Below, piece by piece: positions 13,941 through 22,096 of a stretch of DNA of 34,926 nucleotides (position 1 is its first letter; the number at the start of each line of letters is the position of its first letter). The stretch is from Pelobacter sp. UBA6812 (lineage in GTDB: Bacteria > Desulfobacterota > Desulfuromonadia > Desulfuromonadales > Syntrophotaleaceae), in contig DKEW01000016.1 in assembly GCA_002452265.1 (NCBI GenBank), positions 244-35,169 of the forward strand. Direction: 5' to 3'. The position numbers and the translations under genes were made by a program. Under the pieces are notes generated by a model. It made no database searches, was not told the origin of the DNA, and worked only from the letters and a program-made list of their open reading frames with translations.

Positions 13941-15858
13941 GAAGAATATATCCATGGTGCTTGAAAAGTTCAAAGGCGGTCTGATAATAGGCCGTTGCCA
14001 GATCGGTCAACTCCGTCAGCGGCGGCGTCTTAACCAACGATTTCTGCTGCGCATCATAGTCGTAACTATCGACACTTTGATTAAGCCCGAGCACCACCAT
14101 CTGCCCCTTGTCCAGTAGCGCCACATCGTGATTATGATTCAATAGAATCGGATGCTTTGCCCCCGGCGGCAGATGCAGTACATCCTGGCCGTAAAAGGGA
14201 GCCGTATAGCCCAGACCCAGCAGACCAAGTACCGTCGGAGCAATATCCATCTGGCTGATGGCCGTTTCGCAGACCTCAGGAGACAGTCTTGCAGGGGCAT
14301 GAAACAGCAGAGGGATACGGTAGTGTTCAACAGGGACCTGAGCACGGCCGTACACGCGGGCATCGTGGTCCGCCACGATCACGAACAGGGTATTGTCGTA
14401 CCAGGCATGCTTCTTGGCGGCATCCATAAAACGCCCCAGGGCATAATCGGCGTACCGCACTCCAGCCTTACGGCCGCCGCCCTCGGCAGGAATGCCGGGA
14501 ATCCCTGCAGGAAAAGTGTAGGGACTGTGGTTGGAGGTGGTCATGACGATGGAGAAAAACGGCTTGCCGTCGGCATGCTGGCCATCATAGTAACCAAGCG
14601 CATGCGCCAGCAGATCCTCATCGGATACCCCCCAGATATTGGCAAAACGGGGATCGGCGATATCGGTGCGGTCGCTGAGAGTAAAGCCGTTGTTACCGTA
14701 AAAGTGGTTCATATTGTCAAAGTACCCATAACCACCATACAGAAAACTGGTGTTATAGCCATGGGCCTTCATGACCTCTCCCCAGTTGGCCAGTCCTTCG
14801 CAACCGGGGCGTTTCACCACCGACTCACTGGGGATCGGAGGTAACGACAAGGTTATGGCCTCAAGACCGCGTACGGTGCGGGTGCCGGTAGCAAAAGCAT
14901 TGCCGAAGCGCAAGCTTTCGGTGGCCAGTCGATCGAAGTTCGGCGTCAAACCGCGTTCGTCGCCGTAAGCCCCCACGAACCCTGCACCAAACGACTCCTC
15001 GACAATCACTACCACGTTCATGGGCCCTAAGCCGTTGGCTCTGTCGGGCACGGTCCGGTTGAGATCGTATGGGGCCGCCGTGGGCTCAGACATTCCAAAG
15101 TGCCGATGCATCAGGGCAAAGGCCTGAGAATCCTCTATGGTCCGATAGTACTTGACGTAGCTGAGTTCGTTGGTGCAAAAGGCTTGTACCAGACTGCGCA
15201 AGCCGTTGGCGCTCAGTTCGGCGGCAACCCGATTGGAAGATCGGGCGCCAAAACCGGGCAACATGACGGTGGCAAACGCCAGCAACAGCCAGGCACTGCC
15301 GAAGCGCAAACGCGCCTTAACCGAACAGCGGCTCTGAAACCCGCGCCGAAACGCCGGCCACAACAAACGGTGCAACAACAGAGCTACGGTGCCAACCGCC
15401 AGCAACACCCACCCGACCGGATAACTTTCCCATATATTGACAAGAACCTCGTGGGGATAAATCAGATAGTCAACCGCTACCAGATTGAAGCGGGCATCGA
15501 ATTCCTGGAAGAAGAAAAATTCGACAAACGGCAAGTACATCAACCCGAACAGCAACAGATAAAGCAGGCTGCCCAGCGTGACCTGCAACCAGCGCCGCTC
15601 AACCCACCCTGCCGGAAGCAGACACAGCAAGGCCGCAAACGGTCCCAGCACAAACGGCAGGACCGAAACATCCTGCCATGCCCCCAAGGCCAGGACAGCC
15701 GGAAGAGTAAGGGGGGCCACACCTTCATCGAGACCGAACTGCCACCACAACACCACTCTCAACAGCATCGATAGGCCAAGGTATACCAAACCCAACAACA
15801 CCAGCGGCCGCAGTTTCTCTGTTATCGATAATTTGTTGCTTTCAAGTTCCTTACCCAC
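13924..15858 (-). CDS. LTA synthase/sulfatase-family phosphoglycerol (or phosphoethanolamine) transferase
   Basis: The 644-residue inner-membrane enzyme has about five N-terminal transmembrane segments, then a periplasmic alkaline-phosphatase-fold domain. Catalytic landmarks match LtaS: the metal-binding Glu in VVVIVEESFG, the nucleophile Thr in FATGTRTVRG, a His in TTSNHSPYTF, and Asp-His in VIVADHDARVYG. In Gram-negatives this family transfers phosphoglycerol to glycans (OpgB-like) or decorates lipids. When phosphatidylglycerol is the donor, diacylglycerol is released. The GTG at 15858 is chosen because GGGGAGGG stands 4-5 bases upstream; the frame stays open to a GTG at 15930, which would coincide with the predicted sigma-54 start point. 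It is the first gene of an operon with PAP2 and the truncated paralogue. Confidence 0.88.
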   Translation of the reverse strand: MGKELESNKLSITEKLRPLVLLGLVYLGLSMLLRVVLWWQFGLDEGVAPLTLPAVLALGAWQDVSVLPFVLGPFAALLCLLPAGWVERRWLQVTLGSLLYLLLFGLMYLPFVEFFFFQEFDARFNLVAVDYLIYPHEVLVNIWESYPVGWVLLAVGTVALLLHRLLWPAFRRGFQSRCSVKARLRFGSAWLLLAFATVMLPGFGARSSNRVAAELSANGLRSLVQAFCTNELSYVKYYRTIEDSQAFALMHRHFGMSEPTAAPYDLNRTVPDRANGLGPMNVVVIVEESFGAGFVGAYGDERGLTPNFDRLATESLRFGNAFATGTRTVRGLEAITLSLPPIPSESVVKRPGCEGLANWGEVMKAHGYNTSFLYGGYGYFDNMNHFYGNNGFTLSDRTDIADPRFANIWGVSDEDLLAHALGYYDGQHADGKPFFSIVMTTSNHSPYTFPAGIPGIPAEGGGRKAGVRYADYALGRFMDAAKKHAWYDNTLFVIVADHDARVYGRAQVPVEHYRIPLLFHAPARLSPEVCETAISQMDIAPTVLGLLGLGYTAPFYGQDVLHLPPGAKHPILLNHNHDVALLDKGQMVVLGLNQSVDSYDYDAQQKSLVKTPPLTELTDLATAYYQTAFELFKHHGYILHDEKI

Positions 15859-15942
15859 ACATCCCTCCCCAACAACGTCAGAAGCTAATCCTTTCGAGCG
15901 ATAAGAGCCAGTCTGGTGACCGATTCTCACGGCAAAGTACTT

Positions 15943-15959
15943 AGCAACCTACGGGCCAA
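15943..15959 (-). promoter_or_regulatory. Sigma-54 (-24/-12) promoter of the envelope operon
   Basis: On the minus strand TTGGCCCGTAGGTTGCT (15959-15943) matches the TGGCAC-N5-TTGC consensus. GG (15957-15956) and GC (15945-15944) are exactly 10 bases apart, and only one consensus base (A to C) is missing in the -24 half. The start of transcription would be near 15932, giving a leader of about 74 nt before the GTG at 15858. A gene for a GAFTGA-bearing sigma-54 activator lies just upstream. Confidence 0.75.
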
Positions 15960-16009
15960 GGTGAAATACATGTTTATTCAGGAACTTACGGGAGTACCTG
16001 ATCGATGAA

Positions 16010-16027
16010 TGTATAAATTTCTTTACA
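16010..16027. promoter_or_regulatory. Candidate activator site, promoter-proximal (TGT-N12-ACA)
   Basis: TGTATAAATTTCTTTACA is an 18-base TGT-N12-ACA near-palindrome centred about 86 bases upstream of the predicted sigma-54 start. A second copy of the same layout is centred 41 bases further upstream, close to four helical turns. Such pairs are typical of enhancer-binding protein sites. Confidence 0.45.
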
Positions 16028-16050
16028 CCAACCAGGCCTCAAGGAGGATA

Positions 16051-16068
16051 TGTCAAAAGTTTTCAACA
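16051..16068. promoter_or_regulatory. Candidate activator site, promoter-distal (TGT-N12-ACA)
   Basis: TGTCAAAAGTTTTCAACA has the same TGT-N12-ACA form, with an A-tract and T-tract inside. It is centred about 127 bases upstream of the predicted sigma-54 start point and just beyond the terminator of the activator gene. Confidence 0.45.
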
Positions 16069-16088
16069 AACAACGCAGCCATTGCCTG

Positions 16089-16116
16089 AAAAACCCTGAA
16101 TCGATAAAGCAGGATT
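16089..16116 (-). terminator. Intrinsic terminator of the activator gene
   Basis: On the minus strand AATCCTG (16116-16110) pairs with CAGGGTT (16098-16092), one pair being G-U, around an 11-base loop. A TTTTT run follows. It lies 19 bases after the stop at 16135 and separates the regulator genes from the envelope operon. Confidence 0.6.
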
Positions 16117-16134
16117 ATCCGAACGGGGTTCAAA

Positions 16135-17499
16135 CTACAACAGCTGATATTTCTTGAGCTTGTACTGCAGATTACTGCGGCTGATACCCAACAACTGGGC
16201 TGCCTGGGCCTGCACCCCGCGGGCCCGCACCAAAGCCTGGTGGATAAGCTGGCGTTCGACATCCTCCATCAGGTCAGGCAAGGGCTTGTCTGCCCCGGGA
16301 AGGATACATTCCGTTAACTGGTCGGAAGATCTTTCAGGTCTGAGAGCCTCAGGCAAATCATCCACCTGCAGCACAGTCCCTTTGCAGAACAGCACGCCGC
16401 GCTCCATGGCATTCTGGAGCTCCCGCACATTGCCGGGCCAGGGATATTGCTGCATCAGCGTCAAGGCGTCAGGGGCTATGGCGGTCACCCCCCGGCCCAG
16501 TTCATGGGAAAACCGTCGCAAAAAGTACATGGCCAAAAGTGAAATATCGTCACCACGTTCACGCAACGGCGGCACCTGCAACGAAACCACATTCAACCGG
16601 TAATAAAGATCTTCACGAAAACTACCGTCCTCGACCATGGCCCGCAACTCGCGGTTGGTAGCAGCCACCAGGCGCACATCGGTTTCAAGCTCTACGGTGC
16701 CGCCGACCCGGCGATACCGCCGTTCCTGCAGGACCCGCAACAGTTTGGGTTGCAGGGACAAAGGAAATTCGCCGATTTCATCAAGAAACAGGGTGCCGCC
16801 GTTGGCAATTTCAAGCAACCCCCGTTTTCGTTCCACCGCACCGGTAAACGCGCCGCGCTCATGGCCGAAAAGCTCGCTTTCCAGCAAGGTTTCCGTAAAC
16901 GTTGCGCAATTAACGCTCACCAAAGGACCATCCGCCCTCGGGCTGGCATGATGCAACATACGGGCGACAAGTTCCTTCCCGGATCCACTTTCGCCCGTGA
17001 TCATGATCGATGTACGAGCCGGCGCCACACGAGCAACGTCCTCTAATAACTGGCGGATTGGTACACTTTCCCCTATGAGGTCTCCCTTCCGTATCAGTTC
17101 CAATTGGCGCTTAAGGGAAGCGTTCTCACTTTGCAAACGGAAAAAATCAAGGGCCTTGGCGACCGTCAGAAGAATCTCTTCATTATTGAACGGCTTCATG
17201 AGGTAATCGAAAACGCCGGCCTTTATCGCTTCAAGTGCACTCTCCACGGTGGCAAAAGCCGTCAGAAGGATAAACGGCACAGGGCCGTATTCCTGTTGTG
17301 CGCGACGGTAGAATTCCAGGCCATCCATGCGCGGCATCTTCAAATCGGACATCACCAGAGATACCTGTTCTCGCGATAGCAACTCAAGGGCCGCAAATGG
17401 ATTGTCCACGGTGGACACCTTGTAACCTGCATCACTGAGCAATGCCGACAGCACCACCAGGTAGTTTTTTTCATCATCAACCACAAGGATGTGATTCAT
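16135..17499 (-). CDS. NtrC-family sigma-54-dependent response regulator
   Basis: The 454-residue protein has three domains. A receiver domain (1-120) carries the phospho-acceptor Asp52 in VMSDLKMP, with Asp8/Asp9, Thr80 and Lys102 conserved. An AAA+ domain (about 135-375) has Walker A GESGSGKELVAR, the sigma-54 contact loop GAFTGA and Walker B GGTLFLDEIGEF. A Fis-type helix-turn-helix ends the protein (GVQAQAAQLLGISRSNLQYKL). The ATG at 17499 is preceded by GGGAGGAG at four bases. It overlaps the 3' end of the histidine kinase gene by 23 bases, so the two are cotranscribed and coupled. Its likely target is the sigma-54 promoter at 15943-15959. Confidence 0.95.
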   Translation of the reverse strand: MNHILVVDDEKNYLVVLSALLSDAGYKVSTVDNPFAALELLSREQVSLVMSDLKMPRMDGLEFYRRAQQEYGPVPFILLTAFATVESALEAIKAGVFDYLMKPFNNEEILLTVAKALDFFRLQSENASLKRQLELIRKGDLIGESVPIRQLLEDVARVAPARTSIMITGESGSGKELVARMLHHASPRADGPLVSVNCATFTETLLESELFGHERGAFTGAVERKRGLLEIANGGTLFLDEIGEFPLSLQPKLLRVLQERRYRRVGGTVELETDVRLVAATNRELRAMVEDGSFREDLYYRLNVVSLQVPPLRERGDDISLLAMYFLRRFSHELGRGVTAIAPDALTLMQQYPWPGNVRELQNAMERGVLFCKGTVLQVDDLPEALRPERSSDQLTECILPGADKPLPDLMEDVERQLIHQALVRARGVQAQAAQLLGISRSNLQYKLKKYQLL

Positions 17500-18781
17500 C
17501 CGTCTCCTCCCGCAGGGGTATCCATATACTGAACATCGTTCCGTCTTCCGGCGTGCTGCGTACTCGCATCTCACCTCCATGGCCTATGACGATCTGGTGA
17601 GCGTTGGCCAACCCCAGCCCTGAACCCCGGTCCTTGGTGGTGACAAAGGGATCGAAAATGCGCGATTGCATCTCCTCGGGGATAATCGAACCGGTATTGT
17701 GAATTTCAAACCGAACCCCCTGCCCAGCGGCTCGCAAGCGTACTTGCACCTTACCCTGGGGCGGGGTGGCCTCCAGGGCATTGATGACCAGATTAAGCAA
17801 CGCCTGCCGCAGCAGACCGCCATCCACCCAGGCTTCGAGGGACCCGACAGGATAATCCGACGTCAGTTGTACTTCGCGTTGCTGGGCCAGGGGCTGACAC
17901 TCTTGCACGGTTCGCTCTACCAGTTGCCGGACATCGGCATCATGACGATCCGGCGCGGCGGGCCTGCCGAATTTGATGAAATCGTTGATCAGGCCATTGA
18001 GTCGCTGAACCTCTTCCTGCACCACGGACACCAGTTGCTCAATGTCATCGCTGCGAGGTTCAAGCTTCTTGGCCAACAATTGCACCGATGAGGAAATAAT
18101 GCCCAGAGGGTTGCGAATCTCATGCGCCATACCCGCGGACAAGCGACCCAAAGCGGATAACCTGTCTTTACGTCTCAGATTTTCTTCAGCGTTGCGCAGT
18201 TTGCGCAGGGAGTCCTGCAAGGTCTTTCTATTGCTAATCAGGCGCCGATTGAGCTTTTCCTGTTGATCGAGGCTGCGCCGTTGGCTTTCGGAAAACGATT
18301 GCACCAGAACGCCGATGATAAAAAAAGTCGTCACCAGGATAAGCAGTTCCGGCAGTTCTTCGGGGCGCGATTGCGGGTTCAGGTAGAGGCTTTGCGGAAA
18401 AAGTGCGCCATACAACAACGAAGAAAGACTGCAGACCGCCAGAGTCCGCAGCAGGTTCAGGTTGGCAGCGGCAGTGGTAATAGGCAGAAGGTAAACAATC
18501 CAATAGAGACTTTCCTCATCCGCCCCCGTGGTAGCCCGAATAACCAGGGTACACAACAGCAGATAGGTGCCCAAGTGCACCGTCATCAGGCGAGCCTGCT
18601 GGATTTGACGAGGCGTGAAATAATAATTCACCAGAGCATGATAGGCGGCCAGCAATCCCAGACTCAAGGCTCCATACAGCAGATCGGGTCCTCGGGCGAA
18701 CAGAAACAGTAGCACCAGCAAAAACAGCAGGGTACCATTCTGAGCCAAAAATACGGAACGGGAACGTGGACTTGCAATCAT
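17477..18781 (-). CDS. Membrane-bound sensor histidine kinase, partner of the NtrC-type regulator
   Basis: The 434-residue kinase has about six N-terminal hydrophobic segments (residues 15-160) and essentially no periplasmic sensor domain. This suggests it senses something in or at the membrane. A coiled-coil region (165-205) leads to the dimerisation domain with His220 in SAGMAHEIRNPLG. The ATP-binding domain shows the N-box NLVINALEAT, DPFVTTKDRG and the G-box GSGLGLANAHQI. The ATG at 18781 has AAGGA upstream. The gene product thus resembles NtrB/AtoS-like sensors. It is first in a two-gene operon and is divergent from the phosphatase gene at 18872. Confidence 0.93.
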   Translation of the reverse strand: MIASPRSRSVFLAQNGTLLFLLVLLFLFARGPDLLYGALSLGLLAAYHALVNYYFTPRQIQQARLMTVHLGTYLLLCTLVIRATTGADEESLYWIVYLLPITTAAANLNLLRTLAVCSLSSLLYGALFPQSLYLNPQSRPEELPELLILVTTFFIIGVLVQSFSESQRRSLDQQEKLNRRLISNRKTLQDSLRKLRNAEENLRRKDRLSALGRLSAGMAHEIRNPLGIISSSVQLLAKKLEPRSDDIEQLVSVVQEEVQRLNGLINDFIKFGRPAAPDRHDADVRQLVERTVQECQPLAQQREVQLTSDYPVGSLEAWVDGGLLRQALLNLVINALEATPPQGKVQVRLRAAGQGVRFEIHNTGSIIPEEMQSRIFDPFVTTKDRGSGLGLANAHQIVIGHGGEMRVRSTPEDGTMFSIWIPLREETDESHPCG

Positions 18782-18800
18782 AAGACATCCTTCGGCTTCC

Positions 18801-18829
18801 TTGCCGGGAATCTTGGCTGGAGCTATAGT
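18801..18829 (+). promoter_or_regulatory. Sigma-70 promoter for the PPP phosphatase gene
   Basis: TTGCCG (18801-18806), a 17-base spacer and TATAGT (18824-18829) match the housekeeping consensus at 4 of 6 and 5 of 6 positions. The start would be near 18836, about 36 nt before the ATG. Confidence 0.55.
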
Positions 18830-18871
18830 AATATCAGGTGGTTATCAATAGCCCCTGAAGGAGAAATCCTC

Positions 18872-19516
18872 ATGAAACGACGCGGAAGATTGCTGGCCAT
18901 CGGCGACATCCACGGCTGCCGAGGTGCCCTGCAAAACCTGCTGGCTCGAATTAGGCCAACCCGTCATGACCGCATTGTGTTTCTCGGTGATTATATCGAC
19001 CGCGGCCCCGACCCCCACGGCGTGGTAGAAACTCTGCTCGCCCTGCGCCAAAGGGTTCCCCGGTGCATTTTCTTAATGGGCAATCACGAGCGCATGCTGC
19101 TCGATGTGTTGGATGGCCGCAACCTGCCCCTGTATCTGGCCAATGGCGGGCTTGTCACCCTGCTTTCCTATCTGGACAAAGGCGACCTGCAAATGCCTGC
19201 CATCCATCGCTCATTCTTCAACAGCTTGCAACGCTTCCACGAAACGAGCAAGCATATTTTCGTGCATGCCGGGTTACGCCCGGGATATCCCGTTGGGCAA
19301 CAAACGGAAGACGACCTGCTGTGGATTCGCGACGCCTTTCTGTCATCGACCGCTGACTGGGGAAAAACCGTGGTCTTCGGTCACACTCCCCTGCGCAAAC
19401 CCTATTTAGGGCCGCGCCGCATCGGACTGGATACCGGCGCGGTTTACGGCGGCACTCTGACTGCCTGCGACCTGGGGACCCGCCGCATCTGGCAGGCACG
19501 CGAGCCGAACCTTTGA
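18872..19516 (+). CDS. PPP-family metallophosphatase (serine/threonine phosphatase-like)
   Basis: The 214-residue protein carries the metallophosphoesterase motifs in order: GDIHG, GDYIDRG, GNHE, then single His residues in FVHAG and FGHTP. These bind the two catalytic metals. Size and wording match bacterial PrpA/PrpB-type phosphatases and small ApaH-like enzymes. Either protein phosphate or dinucleoside polyphosphate could be the substrate. AAGGAG ten bases before the ATG fixes the start. The gene is monocistronic, with a large palindromic repeat following its stop. Confidence 0.9.
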   Translation: MKRRGRLLAIGDIHGCRGALQNLLARIRPTRHDRIVFLGDYIDRGPDPHGVVETLLALRQRVPRCIFLMGNHERMLLDVLDGRNLPLYLANGGLVTLLSYLDKGDLQMPAIHRSFFNSLQRFHETSKHIFVHAGLRPGYPVGQQTEDDLLWIRDAFLSSTADWGKTVVFGHTPLRKPYLGPRRIGLDTGAVYGGTLTACDLGTRRIWQAREPNL

Positions 19517-19563
19517 GCCAGACGTCTGTTCAGTCGCGTGCATACTTGAAAATTTTTCTCTTA

Positions 19564-19823
19564 TTCACCACGAAGAAGGCACGAAGAATCGCTCAACAAC
19601 AATAAATCCAATACGAACAGGGATTATCAGGATATTCAGGATGAGATCTTACCCCCAAAGGTCCTTGGTTTTAATCCTGAGTATCCTGTATATCCCTGTT
19701 AATGCATGAATTGAAAGTTTCCGGAAGCAGTATATCGAAAACGTTAAAAACACGAGTCATGAATTTGGTTAAGATGTCGATTCAAATCCTTGTCTTTGAT
19801 CTCTTCGTGATATGCGTGGTGAA
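19564..19823. repeat. Nested palindromic intergenic repeat, copy 1
   Basis: This occupies most of the 344-base gap 19517-19860. The outer arms (19564-19587 and 19802-19823) are inverted copies built on TTCACCACG and CACGAAGA. The inner arms (19616-19642 and 19674-19700) are 27-base inverted copies agreeing at 23 of 27 positions and built on CAGGGAT and CAGGAT words. A related element lies at 31731-32030. No reading frame is evident. It resembles dispersed intergenic repeats of deltaproteobacterial genomes. Confidence 0.8.
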
Positions 19824-19860
19824 ACACTCTTTCCCAAAACCATGCAGTCCCACAGGATAT

Positions 19861-21081
19861 TTACCCTTCCACCCGGTTGCGGCGCAACAGATCTCCCGCT
19901 CTGGCCCCCGCAGGCAGAGGCAGCAGCACCTGGGCATTGGGCTGGACCACCGACAACGGCGCCCCCCCCTCGGTCATCGGATCGCGCACTTCAAAACTGG
20001 CCTGGCGCATATCCGGTCCGATTAACTCCAACGTCTCCCCCGGAAAAAAGCGATTGCGCCCGATCACCAGTCCCCGTCCGTCAGCATCCACATGGGACAC
20101 TTCTCCGACAAAATCGCAACGACGGATGTAACCACCATGATCAGTTTGCAACTGCGGGTCGCCCTTGCCGAGAAAAAAGCCGGTACTGTAGGGCCGGTGG
20201 CTGACACTTTCCAGTTCTTCGCGCCAGCTTGGTTGGCAATGCCAGTCGGCAGGGCTCTTGAGGTAAGAGTCCAGCGCCTTCCGGTAAACCCGGGTTACCG
20301 CCGCCACGTAATAGCGACTTTTCATACGCCCCTCGATCTTGAGGCTATCTGCGCCAGCTTCGATCAGTTGGGGCAACTGCTCAAGAAGGCACAAATCCCG
20401 ACTGTTCATCACATAGCTGCCACGCGCATCCTCTTCGATGGGAAAATACTGTCCGGGGCGGGTCTTCTCCATCAGCGCGTAACTCCAGCGGCAGGGCTGG
20501 GTGCATAAGCCCCGATTGGCACCGCGCTCGGTCAGTGCCGCCGACAGCAGGCAACGGCCGGAGTAAGCCACGCACATGGCGCCATGCACAAAGACTTCAA
20601 TCTCAACATCGGTTGCGGAGCGCACAGCGCGGATGTCTTCCATACTCAATTCGCGAGCCAGGTTGATACGCCGCACTCCGGCCCGGGCCCAGAACCGGGC
20701 TGCTTCGGCATTGGTGGTATTGGCCTGGGTGGAAAGATGTATTTCCCGGTCGGGGTCACCGGCCCGCACCAGCGCAAGAACCCCGGGATCGGCCACGATA
20801 TAGGCATCCAGATCCAGTTCGCGCAATTGCTCAAGATAGGCGGCACAGGCATCCGTTTCACCGGGCATGAGATACGCGTTCAAGGTCAGATACAATCGCC
20901 GGTTCATACGCAGGGTCAGTTCCCTCGCCCGGGCCAACTGTTCCAGGGTAAAGTTTCCTGCCTGGGCTCGCAGACCGAACTGCTCTCCGCCTACATAAAC
21001 AGCATCGGCTCCATACAACAGGGCGGTTTCAAGTTTTTCCATATTACCGGCAGGCGCCAGCAATTCAGGTTGCGATTTCAT
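19861..21081 (-). CDS. U32-family protein, probable tRNA 5-hydroxyuridine synthesis protein (TrhP-like)
   Basis: The 406-residue protein opens with PELLAPAGNMEKLETALLYG, the TIM-barrel start of the U32 family. It has the family signature EVFVHGAMCVAYSGRCLLS, with further cysteines in RGLCTQPCR that may bind an Fe-S cluster. SLKIEGRMKS is another landmark. Members annotated as collagenase-like peptidases are now known as RNA hydroxylation factors: TrhP acts on tRNA uridine 34, RlhA on 23S rRNA. Length and layout fit TrhP better than RlhA, which is longer. The ATG at 21081 has GGAG five bases upstream. A 10-bp palindrome lies in its leader. Confidence 0.85.
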   Translation of the reverse strand: MKSQPELLAPAGNMEKLETALLYGADAVYVGGEQFGLRAQAGNFTLEQLARARELTLRMNRRLYLTLNAYLMPGETDACAAYLEQLRELDLDAYIVADPGVLALVRAGDPDREIHLSTQANTTNAEAARFWARAGVRRINLARELSMEDIRAVRSATDVEIEVFVHGAMCVAYSGRCLLSAALTERGANRGLCTQPCRWSYALMEKTRPGQYFPIEEDARGSYVMNSRDLCLLEQLPQLIEAGADSLKIEGRMKSRYYVAAVTRVYRKALDSYLKSPADWHCQPSWREELESVSHRPYSTGFFLGKGDPQLQTDHGGYIRRCDFVGEVSHVDADGRGLVIGRNRFFPGETLELIGPDMRQASFEVRDPMTEGGAPLSVVQPNAQVLLPLPAGARAGDLLRRNRVEG

Positions 21082-21120
21082 GGCAACTCCAAGGCAGTAT
21101 CGGAATGTATTTTCAAGAAT

Positions 21121-21145
21121 ACCGGGTTTAACGCGTAAACCCGGT
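21121..21145. promoter_or_regulatory. 10-bp palindrome in the leader of the U32 gene
   Basis: ACCGGGTTTA (21121-21130) and TAAACCCGGT (21136-21145) are perfect inverted copies around ACGCG. The element lies about 40 bases upstream of the minus-strand ATG, in the gap between divergent genes. It could be an operator or an RNA hairpin; no U-tract follows. Confidence 0.5.
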
Positions 21146-21250
21146 CGGGATTAAAATTTCGATTTCCCTCTTCAGGCGAAACGAATCGACATTAACATGA
21201 AACAGCCCCCCGGTGAAACAGCATCTCCCCCTCCAGAAAACCCTTTCCGC

Positions 21251-21277
21251 TTGACAAGGTGTTAAAAAGCCTATACT
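21251..21277 (+). promoter_or_regulatory. Probable promoter for the cpoB-LysM genes
   Basis: TTGACA at 21251-21256 is followed after 15 bases by TATACT (21272-21277), or after 17 by TACTTT. Both boxes are strong but the better -10 is closer than the usual 17. The start would be near 21284, about 65 nt before the cpoB ATG. Confidence 0.5.
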
Positions 21278-21348
21278 TTTTTAGCAAATTTTCACATTAC
21301 CGTGTTCTTTTTTGGCTTCCGGGTTTTCCGCAAGCCGGGGATGTTGCC

Positions 21349-22017
21349 ATGACTCGCCTTTTTACCCTTTCAGCCCTTGCCCTTTTCCTCTTTTCCGGCT
21401 GCGCCATGACCTCCCCCGCCCGTAAGCCGCAGGTCGACAGTAATTTGTCTTCGCTGCGAGCAAACTTAGAAAATCAAAGCCGCCTTATAGATCAACATAA
21501 TGGGCGCCTGGACAGACTGGAGCAACAGCTGGCCGAGCAACAACAACAAATCGGCGCCCTGCAGACCGCCCTGACGGCACAAAAAGTCACCCCCATCGGG
21601 GAAAACACCGGCTATACAGGCCAGACGCCCGCAACCGAGGCCGAACAAGCAGCCATTTCTCCGACCGAAACCTACCTCAAAGCTTTTGGCGATTACGCCT
21701 CAGGCCGCTACAACCAATCTATCGAAGGCTTTCAAACCTTCTTGAAACACTTTCCTTCCAATAATTATGCAGGCAACGCCCAGTTTTGGCTCGGAGAATG
21801 CTACTACAAACTTGGTCAATATGCTCGATCCGTTCAGGAATTCCAGAAAGTTGTCGACAATTACCCGCTAAGCGGTAAAGCGCCGGATGCCTTGTTGCGC
21901 ATGGCACCGGCATTGCGTCAGCTTAATCAATACGAAAATGCCCGGCAGGTCCTGCAAACGCTGCAGCAACGCTACCCGAACAGTGCTGCGGCCCGTAAAG
22001 CCCTGATCGAGCCCTGA
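21349..22017 (+). CDS. cpoB: Tol-Pal system-associated TPR protein CpoB/YbgF, lipoprotein form
   Basis: The 222-residue protein begins MTRLFTLSALALFLFSGC, a signal peptide with a lipobox, so here it is probably lipid-anchored. A coiled coil follows (about residues 30-70, rich in Leu, Gln and Glu), as in the trimerisation part of CpoB. Three TPR repeats fill the C-terminal half (YLKAFGDYASGRYNQSIEGF, then AQFWLGECYYKLGQYARSVQ, then the last). CpoB links peptidoglycan synthesis with outer-membrane constriction at division. GGGG about eight bases before the ATG at 21349 supports this start. The tol-pal genes themselves are not in the window. Confidence 0.88.
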   Translation: MTRLFTLSALALFLFSGCAMTSPARKPQVDSNLSSLRANLENQSRLIDQHNGRLDRLEQQLAEQQQQIGALQTALTAQKVTPIGENTGYTGQTPATEAEQAAISPTETYLKAFGDYASGRYNQSIEGFQTFLKHFPSNNYAGNAQFWLGECYYKLGQYARSVQEFQKVVDNYPLSGKAPDALLRMAPALRQLNQYENARQVLQTLQQRYPNSAAARKALIEP

Positions 22018-22096
22018 TACCAAGGATTTGTCATTAATCGCTCAGGTGGAGACTGTGACGGTTTTCTCCTGACTGCCATCTCACGGGGGATATTTC

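Noticed and set aside
14152..15774. Two long antisense frames (14152-14844 and 15100-15774) over the LtaS-like gene
   Set aside because: The opposite strand encodes a protein with complete catalytic motifs; the antisense products have no recognisable domain.
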